Assembly (NCBI GenBank): GCA_032251045.1
Contig: JAVVEW010000042.1
Coordinates: 1 to 20,023, forward strand
Reading direction: 5' to 3'
Source: JAVVEW01 sp032251045
Lineage (GTDB): Bacteria; Pseudomonadota; Gammaproteobacteria; Methylococcales; Methylomonadaceae
DNA: 20,023 nt
In this document: positions 1 to 7,255 of the stretch, piece by piece
Layout: every line of letters starts with the position of its first letter
Position numbering within the stretch: the stretch's first letter is position 1
The notes under the pieces: generated by a model
Database searches by the model: none
The model's input: only the letters and a program-made list of their open reading frames with translations
Told to the model about the DNA's origin: nothing
Position numbers and translations under genes: made by a program

Positions 1-1
1 T

Positions 2-397
2 ATGGCTCGGCATGGTGGCGGTGCATTTTCCGGTAAAGACCCTTCCAAAGTCGATCGGTCGGCAACCTACATGGCCCGTTATGTAGCCAAGAATATTGTC
101 GCCGCAGGGCTTGCCGAGCGTTGTGAAATTCAAGTGTCTTATGCCATTGGCGTGGCCGAGCCGACATCCATCAGTGTGGAAACGTTCGGCACAGGTAAGA
201 TCAGTGAACAGCGTTTGGTCACGCTGGTGCGCGAACATTTCGACCTGCGTCCTAAAGGCTTGATCGGCCAACTGGACTTGCTGCGACCGATTTATCAGCC
301 TACCGCAGCTTACGGTCATTTTGGTCGCGAGGAGCCAAGCTTCACCTGGGAACGAACCGATAAAGCCGAAGCGCTGCGCGCTGCTGCGGGTTTGTAG
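2..397 (+). CDS. metK: S-adenosylmethionine synthetase, C-terminal part (cut by window edge)
   Basis: MetK joins methionine and ATP to make SAM, the cell's main methyl donor, in the cytoplasm. Only the last 131 residues are present. The first Met is an internal residue, because the family is about 384-400 aa long and the reading frame is open to base 1. The segment starts with the family signature around HGGGAFSGKDPSKVDRS, which carries ATP and metal ligands, and continues through SYAIGVAEP and YGHFGR to the usual C-terminus. It lies 279 nt upstream of ahcY on the same strand, so production and recycling of SAM are encoded side by side. Identification is certain from the conserved motifs; the true start lies outside the window. 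Confidence 0.97.
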   Translation: MARHGGGAFSGKDPSKVDRSATYMARYVAKNIVAAGLAERCEIQVSYAIGVAEPTSISVETFGTGKISEQRLVTLVREHFDLRPKGLIGQLDLLRPIYQPTAAYGHFGREEPSFTWERTDKAEALRAAAGL

Positions 398-457
398 ATA
401 CAGGCTTTTGGTGTCATGGCTGACATTCCGTCCATGAAATCACACACAGATAACGAG

Positions 458-486
458 CAGGGTCACGCATACTTTTCGTGACTCTG
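458..486 (+). terminator. Hairpin downstream of metK, possible weak terminator
   Basis: Bases 458-467 pair with 477-486 (10 bp, one G-U) around a 9-nt loop that contains TTTT. It is the first strong stem after the metK stop, so it may end or protect the metK transcript. The tail is AT-rich (TGTATATCAATCAATTTATTT) but has no continuous T-run, so termination is uncertain. It could instead be part of the ahcY leader. Confidence 0.3.
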
Positions 487-515
487 TGTATATCAATCAA
501 TTTATTTAAGTTTTA

Positions 516-533
516 GCACCGGTTTACCGGTGC
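516..533 (+). other. Perfect 7-bp hairpin just upstream of the SAH aptamer
   Basis: GCACCGG (516-522) pairs perfectly with CCGGTGC (527-533) around a TTTA loop. It ends 7 nt before the riboswitch P1 stem. No T-run follows, so it is not an ordinary intrinsic terminator. It may insulate or stabilise the leader RNA; function unknown. Confidence 0.4.
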
Positions 534-540
534 CGTTGCG

Positions 541-620
541 CGCATCGAGGAGCGCTGCGGCGGTTGGTTTTTATCCAGCCGTGAGGCTCGGTGCGTGGAA
601 CTAACCCGTTAACGGCGCTC
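541..620 (+). promoter_or_regulatory. SAH riboswitch aptamer upstream of ahcY
   Basis: The aptamer binds S-adenosylhomocysteine and, in the known class, raises expression of SAH-recycling genes. Structure seen here: P1 pairs 541-548 with 588-595 (8 bp, one G-U); an inner stem pairs 561-567 with 575-581 (7 bp, one G-U) around TTTTTAT; a pseudoknot pairs GAGCGC (550-555) perfectly with GCGCTC (615-620). The conserved blocks GAGGAGCGCTGC, GAGGCTCGGTG and AACGGCGCTC match the family consensus as I know it. It lies directly upstream of ahcY, the expected target, 57 nt before the start codon. Confidence 0.93.
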
Positions 621-636
621 ATTCTTTATCCCATAA

Positions 637-670
637 TCCTGCCGCGCTTACGCGGCATCATCAACAGGAG
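637..670 (+). promoter_or_regulatory. Hairpin that could bury the ahcY Shine-Dalgarno site
   Basis: TCCTG (637-641) is complementary to CAGGA (665-669), which covers most of the ahcY ribosome-binding site AGGAG (666-670). Between them CCGCG (642-646) pairs with CGCGG (651-655) around CTTA; G641 can alternatively pair with C656. Together these form one interrupted helix between the SAH aptamer and the start codon. This fits a translational expression platform, but how ligand binding would open it is not evident from the sequence alone. Confidence 0.5.
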
Positions 671-676
671 ACAGAC

Positions 677-1969
677 ATGAGCGCACCTGATTATAAAGTC
701 GCTGACATCAATCTGGCCGAGTGGGGCCGGAAAGAAATCACTATTGCCGAAACCGAAATGCCCGGTTTAATGGCAATTCGCAAGGAATATGCCGGACAAA
801 AACCTTTGGCTGGCGCACGCATCGCCGGTTGTCTGCACATGACCATTCAAACCGCCGTGCTGATCGAAACATTGGTCGAGCTGGGTGCCGAGATTCGCTG
901 GTCGTCTTGTAACATTTATTCCACCCAGGATCACGCCGCCGCCGCCATTGCCGCCAGTGGCATTCCGGTATTCGCCTGGAAAGGTGAGACCGAGGAAGAG
1001 TTTGATTGGTGTATCGTGCAAACCATCGAAGGCACGGACGGCTGGCGGCCAAATATGATTCTCGATGACGGCGGCGATTTGACTTTAATGATGCACCAGC
1101 GTTATCCCGAGTTGATGAGCGATGTCAAAGGCTTGTCCGAGGAAACCACCACCGGGGTATTGCGCCTGAACGAAATGGCCGCCAAAGGCGAGTTGAAAGT
1201 GCCGGCTATCAACGTCAACGATTCGGTCACCAAATCCAAATTCGATAATCTATACGGCTGCCGCGAATCGCTGGTCGATGGCATCAAGCGCGCCACCGAT
1301 GTCATGATCGCGGGTAAAATTGCCGTGGTGTGCGGCTATGGCGATGTCGGCAAAGGCTGTGCGCAATCGTTGCGCGGTTTAGGTGCGACCGTCTGGATCA
1401 CCGAAATCGACCCGATCTGCGCCTTGCAGGCGGCGATGGAAGGTTATCGCGTGGTCACCATGGAAGATGCCGCCCCTCTGGCCAACATTTTTGTTACCGC
1501 CACCGGTAATTTTAATGTCATCAACCATGACCACATGAAGGCCATGAAAGATCAGGCGATTGTTTGCAATATCGGCCATTTCGATTCGGAAATCGACATT
1601 GCTTCATTGCGTCAATACACCTGGGAAAACATCAAGCCTCAGGTCGATCACGTTATTTTTCCTGATGGCAAGCGTATTATCGTGTTGGCAGAAGGTCGTT
1701 TAGTCAACCTAGGCTGTGCAACCGGTCATCCGAGTTTTGTCATGTCCAACTCCTTCACTAACCAGGTGATGGCGCAAATCGAGTTGTGGCAACATCATGA
1801 CCGTTACGAAAACAAAGTGTATGTGTTGCCGAAAGCCTTGGACGAGAAAGTCGCTGCGCTGCATTTGTCTCAATTGGGCGTGCAGCTGACCCGGTTAACG
1901 GCCGAGCAAGCCCGGTATATCGGCGTGTCGGTCGAGGGGCCATTCAAGCCGGATAGTTACCGGTATTGA
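677..1969 (+). CDS. ahcY: S-adenosylhomocysteine hydrolase
   Basis: The NAD-dependent cytoplasmic enzyme splits SAH into adenosine and homocysteine, relieving product inhibition of methyltransferases. The protein has 430 residues. Visible family features: HMT at 54-56, SCNIYSTQD at 77-85, DDGGD at 130-134, the catalytic-region NDSVTKSKFDN at 181-191 with Lys186 and Asp190, the NAD-binding loop GYGDVGKG at 220-227, and the conserved C-terminal KPDSYRY. It lacks the roughly 40-residue insertion found in many bacterial forms (for example mycobacterial) just before the ETTTGV motif, so it is the short type. The ATG start is preceded by AGGAG at 666-670 with 6 nt spacing. It is preceded by an SAH riboswitch and followed by metF. 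Confidence 0.98.
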   Translation: MSAPDYKVADINLAEWGRKEITIAETEMPGLMAIRKEYAGQKPLAGARIAGCLHMTIQTAVLIETLVELGAEIRWSSCNIYSTQDHAAAAIAASGIPVFAWKGETEEEFDWCIVQTIEGTDGWRPNMILDDGGDLTLMMHQRYPELMSDVKGLSEETTTGVLRLNEMAAKGELKVPAINVNDSVTKSKFDNLYGCRESLVDGIKRATDVMIAGKIAVVCGYGDVGKGCAQSLRGLGATVWITEIDPICALQAAMEGYRVVTMEDAAPLANIFVTATGNFNVINHDHMKAMKDQAIVCNIGHFDSEIDIASLRQYTWENIKPQVDHVIFPDGKRIIVLAEGRLVNLGCATGHPSFVMSNSFTNQVMAQIELWQHHDRYENKVYVLPKALDEKVAALHLSQLGVQLTRLTAEQARYIGVSVEGPFKPDSYRY

Positions 1970-2068
1970 TTGTTGTCATAAATCCGGGCGCCAGATTATG
2001 CTGCCGAGAGTGGGTAAAATCATCGGTATGGGCAGGCGTCCGGGTTCATTTCTCAACCGGAGTCCGTT

Positions 2069-2929
2069 ATGCACAGTCAACATCCGCTGTCGAAGTTAAT
2101 CAGCTTCGAATTTTTTCCACCGAAAACCGACGAGGGTGTTACCAAGCTGCGCGCCGTGCGCGAGCGCCTGGCTCAGGTCAAGCCGGATTTTTTTTCGGTG
2201 ACGTTTGGCGCGGGCGGTTCAACGCGCGATAAAACCTTTGCCACCGTAGTTGAAATTCAACAGGAAGGGCAGCCAGCGGCGCCGCATTTATCGTGTGTTG
2301 CCGCCAACCGGGAGGTTCTTGGCGAATTGCTGGATACCTATCAGGCGCATGGCATCAATAAGATCGTTGCACTACGAGGTGATTTGCCGTCAGGCATGAT
2401 GTCGCCTGGCGAGTTCCGTTACGCCAATGAGCTGGTTGCGTTTATTCGTGAAAGCACCGGCGATAATTTTGAAATTCATGTCGCAGCCTACCCGGAAGTG
2501 CACCCTCAGGCGCGTAATGCCCAGGAGGACTTACACAACTTCAAGCGTAAAGTTGAGGCTGGCGCAAATGCCGCGATTACCCAGTACTTTTATAATCCGG
2601 AAGCGTATTTTTATTTTATCGATGCCTGCACAAAGTTGGGTATCGATATTCCTATCGTGCCTGGCGTGATGCCGATCACCAATTACACCCAGTTGTTTCG
2701 GTTTTCCGAGTTGTGCGGCGCCGATATTCCGCGCTGGCTCAGAAAAAAACTGGAAGCGTTTGGCGATGATCGGGACTCGATACAAGCGCTGGGAGAGGAA
2801 GTAGTCAGTCGCATGTGTCAGCAGTTGCTGGATGCCGGTGCGCCGGGGCTGCATTTTTACACCATGAACCAAGCCAAACCGTCGTTAGCCATTTTGCGCA
2901 ATTTAGGTCTTGCCGCTTCCGGTTCTTGA
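2069..2929 (+). CDS. metF: 5,10-methylenetetrahydrofolate reductase
   Basis: MetF is an FAD enzyme that reduces 5,10-methylene-THF to 5-methyl-THF, the methyl donor for homocysteine-to-methionine conversion. The protein has 286 residues, typical for bacterial MetF. It opens with ISFEFFPPKT (Glu14 corresponds to the catalytic Glu of the E. coli enzyme), then the TFGAGGST block at 46-53 and VALRGDLP at 100-107 with the FAD-contacting Asp105. The C-terminal PGLHFYTMN block is also typical. The ATG has CCGGAG at 2057-2062 upstream. The 99-nt gap after ahcY shows no clear terminator, so the two may be cotranscribed, which would place metF partly under the SAH riboswitch (inference). Confidence 0.97.
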   Translation: MHSQHPLSKLISFEFFPPKTDEGVTKLRAVRERLAQVKPDFFSVTFGAGGSTRDKTFATVVEIQQEGQPAAPHLSCVAANREVLGELLDTYQAHGINKIVALRGDLPSGMMSPGEFRYANELVAFIRESTGDNFEIHVAAYPEVHPQARNAQEDLHNFKRKVEAGANAAITQYFYNPEAYFYFIDACTKLGIDIPIVPGVMPITNYTQLFRFSELCGADIPRWLRKKLEAFGDDRDSIQALGEEVVSRMCQQLLDAGAPGLHFYTMNQAKPSLAILRNLGLAASGS

Positions 2930-2948
2930 CCCGGCTTGTACTTCGTCC

Positions 2949-2973
2949 TTGCCTTGGCATATAGCTAAGGCAA
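2949..2973. terminator. Hairpin between convergent metF and corA-like gene
   Basis: TTGCCTTGGC (2949-2958) pairs with GCTAAGGCAA (2964-2973) with one G-U, around ATATA. It lies 20 nt after the metF stop and 19 nt beyond the end of the convergent gene, the expected place for a shared bidirectional terminator. Neither strand shows a proper T-run after the stem, so efficiency is doubtful. Confidence 0.4.
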
Positions 2974-2991
2974 AGGCCTTCCTGCAACGGC

Positions 2992-4290
2992 TTAAAGCTT
3001 TATGCGCGGTTTGCGTTTACTGAAAAACTTGAGTGCAAGATAGGTAAGCCAACCGACCAACATCATACTGAGCAGCAAGCTGCTGTAACTGATGGTGACC
3101 GGAAAATCTTTAGTCAGCATGGAGAATTCTGACATGCCGCCAATGCCGGCAATCAGATTCAAAGGCATGAAAACGATATTGATGATGGTCAGTTGTGAAA
3201 TGTAGCGGTTCTGGTTAACATTAATGAAGCCGACGGTGGCATCCATCAGAAACTTGATTTTTTCGACCAGGAAAACCGTGTGATTGTTAACCGATTCAAT
3301 ATCGCGCAGCATCTGATTGGCGGTCGCGGTCTGTTGCGGCGACAATTGACGACCACGGATCAGAAAAGAAATGGCGCGACGTGTGTTGAGCATGTTGTTA
3401 CGAATCAGGCTGTTCAAATCCTCGATACCGGCAATTTCACCTAAAATGCGCGTGGCTTCATTGTCGCTCAGGTTTTCGCTCAAGACTTTTTGTCCGGCTT
3501 CACGCAGAATGTCGTAGCTTTCTTCCAGAGAGTCGGCTGAGTTTTCAATGTCGGCATCGTACAAGTCCAGCAGAATATCCTTGCACTCACTGTAGCTGCC
3601 CGCCTGGCTGCGCACGCGCAAACGTTGCAGGCGGAATACGGGTAAATCCTCGTTGCGCAAGGTAAACAGGATGTCACGATGAATAATGAAGGCGGCCTGT
3701 ACGTCACGAGCCTGGTCGTTGGTGTGTAACAAAAAACTGGAATGCAGATGCAGCTCACCGTTTTCCTCAAGATAAAACCGGGCACTGGTTTCAAGGTCGG
3801 TCAGGTCATCGGGGTCGGGAAATTTCAAACCGAAATGTCGGCCTACGGCGCGGCGTTCGGAATTTGAAACCTCCAGCATATCCAGCCAGATGGGCTGGGT
3901 GGTCAGTAAATCCTGTTCGCCCTTGATTTCCTTGATGCTAATGCGCCCATTATTGAGTTCGTAAGCATAAACCTGGCCTTGGTGGAAGCTGGGCTCTTGA
4001 TCGGGTGCTAACAGATGCCGTCTTTCCAAAGAGAGCTCCCAAAGCACATCGCTGATGATTTCAGCTTCAAGCTGTGACCATAACAGCCTGGTATCATCGT
4101 CACTCAGCGTATCCAGTAAAGCGCCGATTTCTCGAACCGGAAGGCGTTGCAATGCGGTTTTTAATTCGTTCAAGTGTTGTAGATGCGTCAGGTTTTCGAT
4201 TAAGTCTTGCTGGGGCGCGTCCTGATTCCGCATTATATTTTCGACCAGCTTTTGTTTATGCAAAAGTTCGGTGATTTGTTCCAGGGACAT
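2992..4290 (-). CDS. CorA-family divalent cation channel with altered GMN motif and MgtE-N-like N-terminus
   Basis: CorA-type proteins are inner-membrane pentameric channels for Mg2+ or related ions. The 432-residue protein is longer than a typical 316-350-residue CorA. Residues about 38-90 (for example ALQRLPVREIGALLDTL) have the helical Leu/Asp pattern of the MgtE N-terminal gating domain. The middle is an alpha/beta soluble domain, followed by long helices with charged residues. Two membrane helices sit at about 362-385 and 398-422 with a basic tail KRKPRIKL. The loop after helix 1 reads GIGGMSEFSM: the signature Gly-Met-Asn is Gly-Met-Ser at 385-387. The ATG has AGGAG about 10 nt upstream. 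CorA-fold membership is sure. The ion is not, since the GMN Asn is part of the selectivity site. Confidence 0.85.
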   Translation of the reverse strand: MSLEQITELLHKQKLVENIMRNQDAPQQDLIENLTHLQHLNELKTALQRLPVREIGALLDTLSDDDTRLLWSQLEAEIISDVLWELSLERRHLLAPDQEPSFHQGQVYAYELNNGRISIKEIKGEQDLLTTQPIWLDMLEVSNSERRAVGRHFGLKFPDPDDLTDLETSARFYLEENGELHLHSSFLLHTNDQARDVQAAFIIHRDILFTLRNEDLPVFRLQRLRVRSQAGSYSECKDILLDLYDADIENSADSLEESYDILREAGQKVLSENLSDNEATRILGEIAGIEDLNSLIRNNMLNTRRAISFLIRGRQLSPQQTATANQMLRDIESVNNHTVFLVEKIKFLMDATVGFINVNQNRYISQLTIINIVFMPLNLIAGIGGMSEFSMLTKDFPVTISYSSLLLSMMLVGWLTYLALKFFSKRKPRIKL

Positions 4291-4531
4291 AATTTAAGCA
4301 CTCCTGTTATGGGCGATGGCATTAAGATAAGCTCCGTGGGTTTTGCAACACCCGGGTTTCAGATAGAATCCCTGACGCTATGGTTCGACCGTTCCGGTCG
4401 GGTATTCGCCTTTTTTAAGGTATTCGGCACAATCGTCCTGAACTTCTTAACGATTGGCGCAACCGGTACGATCTTGACGCCCGGTAAGCTGAGCATGAGC
4501 GCCTATCGATATTTATGGAAAACGGAGATAA
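4291..4531. other. Divergent intergenic region between corA-like gene and def
   Basis: This 241-nt stretch should carry promoters for both flanking genes, but I cannot assign a convincing -35/-10 pair on either strand. It holds a perfect 6-bp hairpin with a triloop (CGACCG 4386-4391, CGGTCG 4395-4400), followed 10 nt later by a TTTTTT run. The def ribosome-binding site GGAG lies at 4524-4527. An open frame crosses it on the + strand but has no start signal and overlaps the corA-like gene. Confidence 0.5.
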
Positions 4532-5044
4532 ATGAGCATTTTAACGATTTTAGAGTTTCCTGACGAACGCTTGCGCACGGTCGCCCAACCGGTGGCGATG
4601 GTTGATCAGGATGTCAGACGGCTGGTAGATGATATGTTTGAAACCATGTACGAAGGCAAAGGGGTGGGTTTGGCCGCGACTCAAGTCAACGTCGCTCAGC
4701 GTGTGATAGTGATGGATATCAGTGAAAACAAGGATCAGCGCTTGTGTTTGATCAATCCGGAAATTATCACTGAGGATGGGCAGCAGAAATCCGAGGAGGG
4801 CTGTTTATCGGTGCCTGGCTTTTTCGAGAAAGTGCCCCGTGCTGAACATATTACCGTGCGCTATCTGGATGGCGAAGGCGTGTCCCGGGAAATCACCGCC
4901 GAAGGTTTGCTGGCGGTCTGTATTCAGCACGAAATCGACCATTTAGACGGCAAGTTGTTTGTGGACTTTTTGTCGCCGTTAAAACGCCAGCGCATCAAAA
5001 AGAAACTGGAAAAAATACACCGGCTGGAAAAGCGAGTGTTATGA
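4532..5044 (+). CDS. def: Peptide deformylase
   Basis: Def removes the N-formyl group from the initiator methionine of nascent proteins at the ribosome exit, using a bound metal (usually Fe2+). The 170-residue protein has all three family motifs: GVGLAATQ at 44-51, EEGCLSVP at 88-95 with metal ligand Cys91, and QHEIDHLDG at 132-140 with ligands His133 and His137 and catalytic Glu134. The basic C-terminal tail is usual. The ATG follows GGAG with 4 nt spacing. It overlaps fmt by 4 nt (ATGA), so the two opposing formylation steps are translationally coupled. It is the first gene of the def-fmt-rsmB-DUF4390-ntrY operon. Confidence 0.98.
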   Translation: MSILTILEFPDERLRTVAQPVAMVDQDVRRLVDDMFETMYEGKGVGLAATQVNVAQRVIVMDISENKDQRLCLINPEIITEDGQQKSEEGCLSVPGFFEKVPRAEHITVRYLDGEGVSREITAEGLLAVCIQHEIDHLDGKLFVDFLSPLKRQRIKKKLEKIHRLEKRVL

Positions 5045-5964
5045 AAATTGTATTTTGCGGCACCCCCGATTTTGCGGTGCCAACGCTTGCCAATTTAATC
5101 CGCAGCGAGCATGACCTGGTGGCCGTGTACACGCAACCTGACCGGCCTTTTGGGCGTGGGCGCAAGCTGAAAGCCTGTCCGGTCAAGCAATTGGCCGAAG
5201 CACATGGACTGTTGGTGCGGCAGCCGGACTCACTGAACGATACGCAAGAACAGGCGGCCTTGACCGAATGTGCGCCTGATCTGATGGTCGTGGTGGCTTA
5301 TGGCCTGATTTTGCCAGCACAGGTGTTGGCAATACCTGTGCTGGGTGCGGTTAATATCCATGCTTCGTTGTTGCCGCGTTGGCGAGGCGCCGCGCCGATT
5401 CAACGAGCCTTGTTGGCGGGTGACCCGGAAACCGGCGTAACCGTGATGCAAATGGCCAAGGGGCTGGATACCGGGCCGATGTTGCACAAAGTGACCTACC
5501 CGATTCAAGCCCATGACACCAGCGCAACGTTATTTGATCGACTGGCCTACCTTGGCGCGGATGCGTTATTGGAAGTATTGCCGGCGCTGTCAGCCGGCCA
5601 GCTTAGGTCGGAGGCGCAGGATGACCATCTGGCTACCTATGCCAATAAACTGACGGTAGAGGAGGCGGTCATTGACTGGACTTTGCCTGCCAGACAAATC
5701 GCACTGCATGTGCGTGGCTATAACCCCTGGCCGGTGGCACGAACCCTGTTCAAGAACCAGTTGTTGAAAATCTGGGCCGCAGAGCCGGTGACCTGGACAG
5801 CGCCGGAGGTGCCGGGTACGGTGCAGGTGCGTGGCAAGGATTACTGGGTGATCACCGGCGATAAGAGCTTGAAACTGCTGGAGGTACAGGCCGCAGGTGG
5901 TAAGCGCATGAGTGCGCAAGCGTTCGCCAATGCCCACCCGTTAGCTGGCGTAAGGTTGGGCTGA
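5041..5964 (+). CDS. fmt: Methionyl-tRNA formyltransferase
   Basis: Fmt transfers a formyl group from 10-formyl-THF to Met-tRNAfMet for translation initiation. The 307-residue protein starts with the Rossmann-like MKIVFCGTPDFAVP. It contains the catalytic triad of the formyltransferase fold: Asn105 and His107 in VNIHASLLPRWRGAAPIQRA and Asp143 in KGLDTGPML. The RGRKLKACPVK loop at 39-49 is the region that contacts the tRNA acceptor stem in E. coli. A C-terminal beta-barrel domain follows (about 205-307). It overlaps def by 4 nt and is separated from rsmB by 1 nt. Confidence 0.98.
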   Translation: MKIVFCGTPDFAVPTLANLIRSEHDLVAVYTQPDRPFGRGRKLKACPVKQLAEAHGLLVRQPDSLNDTQEQAALTECAPDLMVVVAYGLILPAQVLAIPVLGAVNIHASLLPRWRGAAPIQRALLAGDPETGVTVMQMAKGLDTGPMLHKVTYPIQAHDTSATLFDRLAYLGADALLEVLPALSAGQLRSEAQDDHLATYANKLTVEEAVIDWTLPARQIALHVRGYNPWPVARTLFKNQLLKIWAAEPVTWTAPEVPGTVQVRGKDYWVITGDKSLKLLEVQAAGGKRMSAQAFANAHPLAGVRLG

Positions 5965-5965
5965 G

Positions 5966-7255
5966 ATGTCGATACGCGCTTTAGCCGCTGCTGTACTGAC
6001 GCGGGTGTTGGCCGATGGCGCCTCGCTGACCGCCGCATTGGCGGCATTGCCGGATACGTTACCGTCACAACAACAGGCCTGGATCAAAGCGGCTTGTTAC
6101 GGCGTGCTGCGTGACTATCCCCGGTTACACTTTTATCTGACCCGGTTGTTGGATAAGCCGGTTAAAGCGCCGCAGGTCGAAAGTTTCTTATTACTGGGGC
6201 TTTATCAACTGACCGCCATGCAGGTTAAAACTCATGCTGCGGTGTCGGAAACAGTTGCTGCATTGCCGGTGAAACAGCGTTGGGCCAAAGGGCTGGTCAA
6301 TGGCGTGTTGCGAACCTTTTTGCGGCAGCGAATCAGCCTGGAACAGGCCGCTGAAGCGAACCGTGAAGCCCGTTTCGCGCATCCTGCCTGGATCATCGAT
6401 GTGCTCTACCAGGACTGGCCCCGGCAGGCTGAAAGCATTTTAGCGGCCAATAACCAACAAGCGCCGATGACCTTGCGTGTTAATCTGCGCCAGACCCGCT
6501 TGTCTGACTACCAGGCCAGGTTGCAAGCACTGGGTTGGGAGGCGTGGCCGCTGCCTGGGCTGCCCGCCGCGTTAACGCTGGCGCAAGCCGTGCCGGTGGG
6601 GCAATTGCCCGGTTTTGCCGAAGGTTGGGTCTCGGTGCAGGATGGGGCCGCGCAATGGGCGGCGGGGTTGATGGCGTTGCAGCCTGGTTTGCGCGTGCTC
6701 GATGCCTGTGCCGCCCCGGGTGGTAAAACCGCGCATATGCTGGAGCTTTGCCCTGATATTGAGCTGCTGGCTCTGGATATTGCCGAAGCCAGGCTGGCAA
6801 GAATCGCCGATAACCTTACGCGGCTGCATGGCTCGGCGCAGCTGTGTTGCGCCGATGCCGCGCAGCCGGAAACCTGGTGGGATGGGCGGGCATTCGAGCG
6901 GATTTTACTGGATGCGCCTTGTTCCGGGAGTGGCGTGATACGGCGTCATCCCGACATCAAGCTGCACCGCCGGCCTGATGATATTGCCACATTGGTGGCT
7001 AGCCAACAGGCCATGCTGACTGCGTTATGGCCTACATTGGCGCCGGGCGGGCTGCTGGTTTATGCTACCTGCTCCGTGTTCAAGGCCGAAAATGAAGCGC
7101 AAATAGCGGCTTTTCTAGCGGTCTGTGCGGATGCTGAAATAGACCTGCCGCCTTGTCCATTCGCGCAAGCACGTCCCTTCGGCCAGCAAGTCATGGCCGG
7201 CTGTGGCGATGTTGATGTAGATGGTTTTTATTATGCGCGCTTGCGTAAACGTTAA
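5966..7255 (+). CDS. rsmB: 16S rRNA (cytosine-967-C5)-methyltransferase
   Basis: RsmB (also called Sun or Fmu) uses SAM to make m5C at position 967 of 16S rRNA. The 429-residue protein has an N-terminal NusB-like RNA-binding helical domain (about 1-135) and a C-terminal Rossmann methyltransferase domain. The SAM-binding motif is LDACAAPGGKTAHM. Two catalytic cysteines are seen: Cys319 in LLDAPCSGSG (motif IV) and Cys369 in VYATCSVF (motif VI), matching Cys325 and Cys375 of E. coli. The ATG starts 1 nt after the fmt stop. Its 3' end overlaps the start of the DUF4390 gene by 23 nt if that gene begins at 7233. Confidence 0.97.
   Translation: MSIRALAAAVLTRVLADGASLTAALAALPDTLPSQQQAWIKAACYGVLRDYPRLHFYLTRLLDKPVKAPQVESFLLLGLYQLTAMQVKTHAAVSETVAALPVKQRWAKGLVNGVLRTFLRQRISLEQAAEANREARFAHPAWIIDVLYQDWPRQAESILAANNQQAPMTLRVNLRQTRLSDYQARLQALGWEAWPLPGLPAALTLAQAVPVGQLPGFAEGWVSVQDGAAQWAAGLMALQPGLRVLDACAAPGGKTAHMLELCPDIELLALDIAEARLARIADNLTRLHGSAQLCCADAAQPETWWDGRAFERILLDAPCSGSGVIRRHPDIKLHRRPDDIATLVASQQAMLTALWPTLAPGGLLVYATCSVFKAENEAQIAAFLAVCADAEIDLPPCPFAQARPFGQQVMAGCGDVDVDGFYYARLRKR

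Noticed and set aside
4474..4510. TTGACG at 4474-4479 as the -35 of the def operon
   Set aside because: No -10-like hexamer occurs 15-19 nt downstream; the nearest candidate is 24 nt away.
4207..4563. 118-codon open frame on the + strand across the corA-def gap
   Set aside because: It overlaps the corA-like gene antisense and the start of def in another frame, has no ribosome-binding site and no family likeness.
6480..6800. 106-codon open frame on the - strand inside rsmB
   Set aside because: Pro/Ala/Arg-rich shadow of the rsmB coding strand with no start signal or domain.
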